Source of the DNA: Allorhizobium ampelinum S4
GTDB taxonomy: Bacteria; Pseudomonadota; Alphaproteobacteria; Rhizobiales; Rhizobiaceae
Length of the DNA: 64,000 bases
Assembly: GCF_000016285.1 (NCBI RefSeq)
Contig: NC_011989.1
Span: forward strand, 2,793,001 to 2,857,000
Direction of reading: 5' to 3'
Made by a program: the position numbers and the translations under genes. Shown here piece after piece: positions 58,682 to 64,000 of the stretch. A model generated the notes under the pieces. It saw only the letters and a program-made list of their open reading frames with translations, was not told the origin of the DNA and ran no database searches. How positions within the stretch are numbered: position 1 is the stretch's first letter; the number at the start of each line of letters is the position of its first letter.

Positions 58682-59995
58682 ATGGCTGATATCAGAAATA
58701 ATTTCGTCGGCATCAAATCACCCAACCCCTTCTGGCTGGCCTCTGCGCCACCGACCGACAAGGCCTATAATGTCGAGCGCGCCTTCAAGGCGGGCTGGGG
58801 CGGCGTGGTGTGGAAAACCCTCGGCTCGGAAGGCCCGCCGGTCGTCAATGTCAATGGTCCGCGCTACGGGGCCATCTGGGGGGCGGACCGCCGCCTGCTG
58901 GGTCTCAACAATATCGAGCTGATCACCGACCGGCCCTTGCAGGTCAATCTTCAGGAAATGAAGATGGTCAAGATGAACTGGCCGGACCGCGCCCTGATCG
59001 CCTCAATCATGGTGCCCTGCGAGGAGGAAGAGTGGAGGGCGATCCTGCCGCTGGTTGAAGAAACCGGGGCTGACGGCATTGAGCTGAATTTCGGCTGTCC
59101 GCACGGCATGTCGGAACGCGGCATGGGGGCCGCCGTCGGTCAGGTGCCAGAATATATCGAAATGGTTGTGCGCTGGTGCAAGCAATATAGCCGCATGCCC
59201 GTCATTACCAAGCTGACGCCGAACATTACCGATATCCGCAAACCGGCCCGCGCGGCCAAGGCTGGCGGCACCGATGCAGTTTCGCTGATCAACACCATCA
59301 ATTCCATCGTCTCCGTCGATCTCGACAGCTTTGCCCCCAACCCCAGCGTTGGCGGCAAGGGCAGCCATGGCGGTTATTGCGGCCCGGCGGTCAAGCCGAT
59401 TGCGCTGAACATGGTGGCGGAAATCGCCCGCGACCCGGAAACCTACGGCCTGCCGATCTCAGGCATCGGCGGCATCACCACCTGGCGCGATGCGGCAGAG
59501 TTTTTGGCGCTCGGCGCTGGCAATGTACAGGTCTGCACCGCCGCCATGACCTATGGCTTCAAGATCGTTGAGGAAATGATCACAGGCCTGTCCGACTGGA
59601 TGGATGCCAAGGGTCACGCATCGCTGGATGACATCTGTGGCCGCGCCGTTCCCAATGTCACCGACTGGCAATATCTCAACCTCAACTATATCGCCAAGGC
59701 GCAGATCGATCAGGATGCCTGCATCAAATGTGGCCGCTGTCATATCGCATGCGAGGATACGTCTCATCAGGCAATCACCAGCATTGTCGATGGTGCGCGC
59801 AAGTTCGAGGTGATGGAAGACGAATGCGTCGGCTGCAATCTCTGCGTCAACGTCTGTCCGGTCGAAAACTGCATCACCATGGTTGGGCTTGAACCCGGCA
59901 TGCTGGACCAGCGCACTGGCAAGCCAGTCGATCCGAACTATGCCAACTGGACGACACATCCCAATAATCCGATGGCGGTGCAGGCAGCGGAATAA
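58682..59995 (+). CDS. preA: dihydropyrimidine dehydrogenase, catalytic subunit PreA
   Basis: This is 437 residues. An FMN TIM-barrel (NPFWLASAPPTDKAYNVERA, NFGCPHGMSERGMGAAVGQ, VITKLTPNITDI) is followed by a C-terminal ferredoxin domain with two Cys clusters (CIKCGRCHIAC, CVGCNLCVNVCPVENC). It reduces the 5,6 bond of uracil or thymine, the first step of reductive pyrimidine catabolism. GGAGGG precedes ATG 58682. Confidence 0.95.
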   Translation: MADIRNNFVGIKSPNPFWLASAPPTDKAYNVERAFKAGWGGVVWKTLGSEGPPVVNVNGPRYGAIWGADRRLLGLNNIELITDRPLQVNLQEMKMVKMNWPDRALIASIMVPCEEEEWRAILPLVEETGADGIELNFGCPHGMSERGMGAAVGQVPEYIEMVVRWCKQYSRMPVITKLTPNITDIRKPARAAKAGGTDAVSLINTINSIVSVDLDSFAPNPSVGGKGSHGGYCGPAVKPIALNMVAEIARDPETYGLPISGIGGITTWRDAAEFLALGAGNVQVCTAAMTYGFKIVEEMITGLSDWMDAKGHASLDDICGRAVPNVTDWQYLNLNYIAKAQIDQDACIKCGRCHIACEDTSHQAITSIVDGARKFEVMEDECVGCNLCVNVCPVENCITMVGLEPGMLDQRTGKPVDPNYANWTTHPNNPMAVQAAE

Positions 59996-60062
59996 GTCCA
60001 ACCGTCATTGCAGTGATGTTGGATTTCCGTTTGTGAGTATCTCAAAGCCTTAAATTGGCAGC

Positions 60063-60115
60063 AACTGAGAGTCTTTCGGGTTCAGATTGAACCAGACAGA
60101 TTCTCAGTTTTTTTG
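60063..60115 (+). terminator. Rho-independent terminator of the preTA operon
   Basis: AACTGAGA/TCTCAGTT forms the outer stem, with inner GGTTCA/TGAACC, followed by TTTTTTT. It lies 68 bp past the preA stop. Confidence 0.85.
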
Positions 60116-60952
60116 TTTGTCATTTCGGGAAAACCGGTGACCACTTTTCCCTTGGCAAATTTTAAGACCAAGGGTCGAAGATGATTACCCATTCTCACCG
60201 TGAGGGCATTCCACGCGTTGCGAACAAAAATGACAGGCATCGCCGTGAATTGCATTAGATTTATTTAAATATTAGAAATATACAAATAAAAACAAACCTG
60301 CGAAACGTGGCGAGAAAATTCAGGAATTCTCAATTCTTTCATGAACTGATGCAGTCGTTATTTCATCGCATGCTTGACGACAATATCCGTACAGCGCATT
60401 GCACCCCTATCGTGGAGCGCGCTTCATCCAAATAACATGACAACACAATGCGTCGACTATACCGCATGCAACCCTATTTTCATCTATGGATCATTGGAGA
60501 ATTTCTCTCAAAAACTCCAGAATATTTGAGAGGAAATTCAATAAAATAATAAATTTAAATTCTTCGGCAATTTTCTTTTATCCAAGAAATATCAATGATA
60601 TCAATTGGAAATTGGATAAATTTCTGCAATGCATTTTTTTACACCACAAAGGAAATTTTAGAGAGTTACTTTGCAATGAAATGACCAAGCCTGCATAAGT
60701 ATATTTGAATAAGAAGAGAGGTCTATCCAGATCATCCAAAATGGGCGAAGCGATTAGGTTCAAACTTCGAAATGAATACTGCATCTTACGCTCTACCAAG
60801 GGCGACAGGATTTGACCGGGAATTTGGATCGATTCTCGGAAAAATCCGAGGCGAAGACAACAAGATCGAAAGTCCGTCAGGTGACATAGGAGCCTGGCAG
60901 ACTCTAAAGAGCAGGACCGAAACATCGATATATCTGCACGTTGAAGAGTTTG
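60116..60952. other. AT-rich intergenic region
   Basis: This is about 840 bp with no supported gene. Two short frames (60,486 and 60,772) lack ribosome sites and end inside or against the GGDEF gene. It probably holds the promoter of the GGDEF gene. Confidence 0.45.
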
Positions 60953-63685
60953 ATGATGATCATTTCTGCCTGGGCCGGTAACATTGTGGGAAGTGTCAGG
61001 AAGCTTGCCAGCTTCTACTGGCCCGCTTTGATTGTTTGCGCTGCGGTTTTCGTCACTATTTTTGCAATCGAAAGTCAAAATCGCAAAGCCTATCTGGAAG
61101 ACAGGAAGGCCGCGATTTCCGACAAGCTCAGCCCCGTCCGCGCCCGGCTGGAAGGCAATATCAAGGCTGACATCAAGATGCTTCAGGGCCTGCTTGCCGT
61201 GCTTGAAACCGAGCCGGACATGAGTCAGGCCCGGTTTTCCGCCATTGGCCGGCGATTTTTCTCCAGGCCTGTCCGGTTGCGCTCGATCAGTCTTTCCTAC
61301 GACATGCGGACAAGACTGACCTATCCGTTCATTCTCAACCAGGCTGGGCATGATTTTACCGCCAACCCGCAAGAGCAAAAAGCCGCCGTCCAGGCCGAGA
61401 ACAGCAATATCTATGTCATCACAGAGCCGATGAACCTGCCGACAACAGGCAATAGTCTCGTTATCTTTTACCCCATCGCATCATCGAGCCTCAACGAACC
61501 GGCCAGCACGTCACCAGACTTGCCGGACCAGACGTCCCCTCAGGATAAGCCCTTCAGCCATGGCCTGCTGCGTGGCACCGTCGATGTGGAGCGGCTGTTT
61601 CGCGAAAGTGGCCTCTACGACCTCGATCTGAATGTCGCGCTTTACGCCGGTTCCGATACGCAGAACGCAGTCAGCAGGGCGTTTTTCGGCGATCCCGCAC
61701 TGATCGGCGCCAGCGCGGTGCGCATGGAGGTCAGTATCGGCGCACAGACCTGGATATTGGCGGCAGCGCCCAAGGGTGGCTGGCAACAACCTGCCAACGA
61801 AATCTGGTTCCGCCAGCTGGTAATGTTCATCCTGGCGCTGGCAATCATCACGCCTTTCCTGTGGGTCGCGCATCTGCTGATGGAACGGCAGGCCAATATT
61901 GCCGAGCTCAACGAGCAGGAACGGGAACTGCGCACTCTGTCACAACGATTGCAAATCGCGCTCGACGCCTCGCAAATCGGTGTGTGGGAAATGGATATCG
62001 GCAGCCTCGCCCTGACCTGGGACAATCGCATGCGCCAGCTCTACGATTGTGATCCGTCCCGTCCGATTGAAATCCGCGAGGATTGGAGCAACTGTCTCCA
62101 TCCAGAGGATCGGGAAAGCGCCACTCACGCTCTGGCCACGGCCATCCGCACGGGCTCCAATTACTCGACCGAGTTCCGCATTCTGGATCGCAGCGGCCAG
62201 ATACGCCATATCCGCTCCTTCGGCTCGATCTATCGCGATGCCGATTTTCGCAAGAAGATCGTTGGCGTGAACTGGAACATCACCGCGGATGTCAAACTGC
62301 ATGAAGCCCTGCACGATGCCAAAACCGCGCTCGAGGCCCAGAACCAGGAACTGGAAAACGCCCGGCAGATCATGGAACATACGTCTCTGCACGATCCCCT
62401 CACCGGACTTGCAAACCGACGCTTCCTCGACCGGCATCTGGCAGAGATCGAAGACCTCAGGGGTAACGGCAAATCTGTCGCTCTGCTGCATATCGATCTC
62501 GACAGGTTCAAGGAGATCAACGACACGCTGGGCCACGCGGCGGGTGATGCCATGCTGCGCCATGCTGCCAGCCAGATCAACGCCCACATGTCGCCGGGCG
62601 ATTTTGCCGCGCGCATCGGCGGCGACGAATTCGTGGTGGTCAAGCACGATGAGAGCAGCCAGGCCGCAGCCCGCATCCTTGGCGAAACCCTGATCGACGC
62701 CATCAACCAGCCGATCCATTGGGAGGGCCAGGAATGCCGTGTTAGCGCCAGCATCGGCATTGCCCAGTCCTGCAACAACCACCCGCATCTGGAACAGGCA
62801 TTGATCAATGCCGATATCGCGCTTTACGAGGCAAAACGGCGCGGAAAGAACCGGCTGGAATTCTTTTCCGACACGTTGAAGGAAGCGACCCTTTCCACCA
62901 AGCGCACCGCCGACGCCATTCTGCGCTCGCTGGCCGATCACGATTTCATTCCCTATTTCCAGCCGCAATTTGACGCGCACACCATGCAGATTACTGGCGT
63001 CGAGGCGCTCGCGCGCTGGCAACATCCGCAGCTTGGCCTGTTGCCGCCGATTGCATTCCTGTCGGTGGCCGAAAGCCTGAATGTCGTGGCCGCCATCGAC
63101 AACAGCATTTTGGAACAATCGCTTGCCCAGGCCCGCCGCTGGCAGGAGCATGGGCTGGATACGCCGCATGTCTCGGTCAATATCTCTGCCCAGAGATTGT
63201 TCGACGACGGCCTTTTTGCCCATCTGCGCGATACGCCGCTTCCTGCTGGCGGCCTTGCTTTCGAGTTGCTGGAATCGATCTCCTTCGATGACAAGGCGGA
63301 AGCCGCGGCCATCGCCATCAGCCAGATCAAGATCCTCGGTATCGATATCGAGATCGATGATTTCGGCACCGGCTATTCCTCGATCCTCAGCCTTTTGAAA
63401 CTCTCGCCCCGACGCTTGAAAATCGACCGGCAATTGACCCTGCCGATCATCGAGAGCAAGCAACAGCGACGGTTGATCGGCTCTATCGTCGAAATCGGTC
63501 GGTCGCTTGGCATTGAAATCATTGCCGAAGGTGTCGAAACCATGCAGCATGCCGACATTCTGCGCGATCTCGGCTGTCATACCTTACAGGGCTTTGGCCT
63601 CGCCCGCCCGATGAACGGCGATGACCTGTTCGCGCTTTTGAAGCGCCGGTCCCTGGACCGTAAACAGGACGCCATCGCGCTCTGA
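60953..63685 (+). CDS. CHASE-like/PAS/GGDEF/EAL cyclic-di-GMP protein
   Basis: This is 910 residues. TM1 lies at about 17-37, then a periplasmic CHASE-like sensor (to about 275) and TM2 (QLVMFILALAIITPFLWV). A PAS domain follows (LDASQIGVWEMDIGSLALTW ... HPEDRESATHALA), then GGDEF (DPLTGLANRRFLDRHL; RIGGDEFVVV, intact active site) and EAL (GVEALARWQHPQLGLLPP; DDFGTGYSSI). It should make or break cyclic-di-GMP in response to a periplasmic signal. ATG 60953 or the adjacent ATG 60956 starts it; neither has a strong site. Confidence 0.93.
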   Translation: MMIISAWAGNIVGSVRKLASFYWPALIVCAAVFVTIFAIESQNRKAYLEDRKAAISDKLSPVRARLEGNIKADIKMLQGLLAVLETEPDMSQARFSAIGRRFFSRPVRLRSISLSYDMRTRLTYPFILNQAGHDFTANPQEQKAAVQAENSNIYVITEPMNLPTTGNSLVIFYPIASSSLNEPASTSPDLPDQTSPQDKPFSHGLLRGTVDVERLFRESGLYDLDLNVALYAGSDTQNAVSRAFFGDPALIGASAVRMEVSIGAQTWILAAAPKGGWQQPANEIWFRQLVMFILALAIITPFLWVAHLLMERQANIAELNEQERELRTLSQRLQIALDASQIGVWEMDIGSLALTWDNRMRQLYDCDPSRPIEIREDWSNCLHPEDRESATHALATAIRTGSNYSTEFRILDRSGQIRHIRSFGSIYRDADFRKKIVGVNWNITADVKLHEALHDAKTALEAQNQELENARQIMEHTSLHDPLTGLANRRFLDRHLAEIEDLRGNGKSVALLHIDLDRFKEINDTLGHAAGDAMLRHAASQINAHMSPGDFAARIGGDEFVVVKHDESSQAAARILGETLIDAINQPIHWEGQECRVSASIGIAQSCNNHPHLEQALINADIALYEAKRRGKNRLEFFSDTLKEATLSTKRTADAILRSLADHDFIPYFQPQFDAHTMQITGVEALARWQHPQLGLLPPIAFLSVAESLNVVAAIDNSILEQSLAQARRWQEHGLDTPHVSVNISAQRLFDDGLFAHLRDTPLPAGGLAFELLESISFDDKAEAAAIAISQIKILGIDIEIDDFGTGYSSILSLLKLSPRRLKIDRQLTLPIIESKQQRRLIGSIVEIGRSLGIEIIAEGVETMQHADILRDLGCHTLQGFGLARPMNGDDLFALLKRRSLDRKQDAIAL

Positions 63686-63809
63686 TACTTTGTAAATGCC
63701 TTAGTTTTGAACGGAAAAAGGGTCGCCTCGCTTTGCACTGCATCGTATAGAAAGCCTTGGCGCGACACGAGTAGGCGTCACCAACCTATCATTGCACAAA
63801 GACCCGACC

Positions 63810-64000
63810 GTGACAGCATCGACGATTTCCCCTGCGCCTCAAAAAGACACCGCAAAAGACCGGCACAACAGCCATGCCCGTGGCCGCGAGAAACTGAAGG
63901 CCCATCTGGCCGTTCTGCTGTTTGCCGTGTTGCTCGCCACCTCCTTTTCCTTCGGTGGCATGGCGACCCACATGATCGATCCGATTGCGGTCCAGGCGCT
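63810..64000 (+). CDS. EamA/DMT transporter, 3'-truncated by window edge
   Basis: The frame opens at GTG 63810 and runs off the window. After a polar leader (TASTISPAPQKDTAKDRHN) comes the first membrane segment (HLAVLLFAVLLATSFSFGGM) and HMIDPIAVQAL, the pattern of EamA permeases with a long N-terminus. Only about 63 codons are visible. Confidence 0.7.
   Translation, partial: MTASTISPAPQKDTAKDRHNSHARGREKLKAHLAVLLFAVLLATSFSFGGMATHMIDPIAVQA

Noticed and set aside
60772..60981. 69-codon plus-strand frame overlapping the GGDEF gene start
   Set aside because: No ribosome site, and it overlaps the clearly coding GGDEF frame.
1..64000. CRISPR array or rRNA operon
   Set aside because: No regularly spaced repeat-spacer pattern and no rRNA-like sequence was seen; the only regular repeats are short direct or tandem repeats described above.

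Overview
The window looks like a chromosome segment of a Rhizobiaceae bacterium (Agrobacterium/Allorhizobium/Rhizobium type). I infer this from GC-rich coding sequence, a DUF1127 protein beside a 'cuckoo'-type small RNA, a rhizobial intergenic repeat, a type VI secretion (T6SS) VgrG island with a DUF2169 chaperone, and IS66 and IS21 elements. Species cannot be fixed from sequence reading alone.

Layout. (1) 1-5.8 kb is core: the 3' part of dinB, a four-hairpin anti-Shine-Dalgarno sRNA behind a DUF1127 gene, a DEDDh exonuclease, a PLP-dependent Orn/Lys/Arg decarboxylase and an acetyltransferase. (2) 6.0-19.5 kb is a T6SS effector island on the minus strand. It runs from VgrG through three AT-rich unknown genes (a candidate new cargo with exported partners), a secreted protein, a small protein, DUF2169, a thiolase-like protein and a PAAR-like/VRR-NUC nuclease, to three DUF3396 immunity paralogues and a truncated PAAR-like copy. 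No structural tss genes are present. (3) 19.5-22.1 kb is a decayed Mu-like prophage fragment (MuF fusion, Com).

(4) 22,124-44,547 is a 22.4-kb integrative element in tRNA-Arg(CCG). A 25-bp direct repeat of the tRNA 3' end bounds it, and three 12-bp-spaced repeats lie just inside each end. It carries an integrase with an unusual active site, an S24 repressor with matching operators on both sides, a replication-like protein, a NusG-like factor, TetR/EamA and LysR genes, a complete IS21, and a phosphonate biosynthesis operon. The operon order is an alanine-dehydrogenase-like enzyme, a double methyltransferase, AdoMet decarboxylase, a gamma-butyrobetaine-hydroxylase-like dioxygenase, PEP mutase and phosphonopyruvate decarboxylase. 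IS66 has interrupted the methyltransferase with a clean 8-bp target duplication, and removing the insertion restores the frame exactly. PEP mutase plus phosphonopyruvate decarboxylase commit PEP to phosphonoacetaldehyde. The other enzymes suggest amination, N-methylation, hydroxylation and perhaps use of decarboxylated AdoMet, giving a small amino- or betaine-like phosphonate that I cannot match to a known pathway.

(5) 44.6-64 kb is mostly core: MarR, a protein with a C-terminal J-like HPD motif, a quinone oxidoreductase divergent from a LysR gene, the ATP-grasp/alpha-E/transglutaminase operon, a Tat-type hydrolase, a serine recombinase beside two unrecognised genes, truncated haemoglobin, DUF423, DUF2325, the PreT/PreA pyrimidine reductase, a CHASE-like/PAS/GGDEF/EAL protein, and the start of an EamA transporter.

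The strongest leads are the phosphonate operon and its element, the cuckoo RNA, and the T6SS cargo genes of unknown type.
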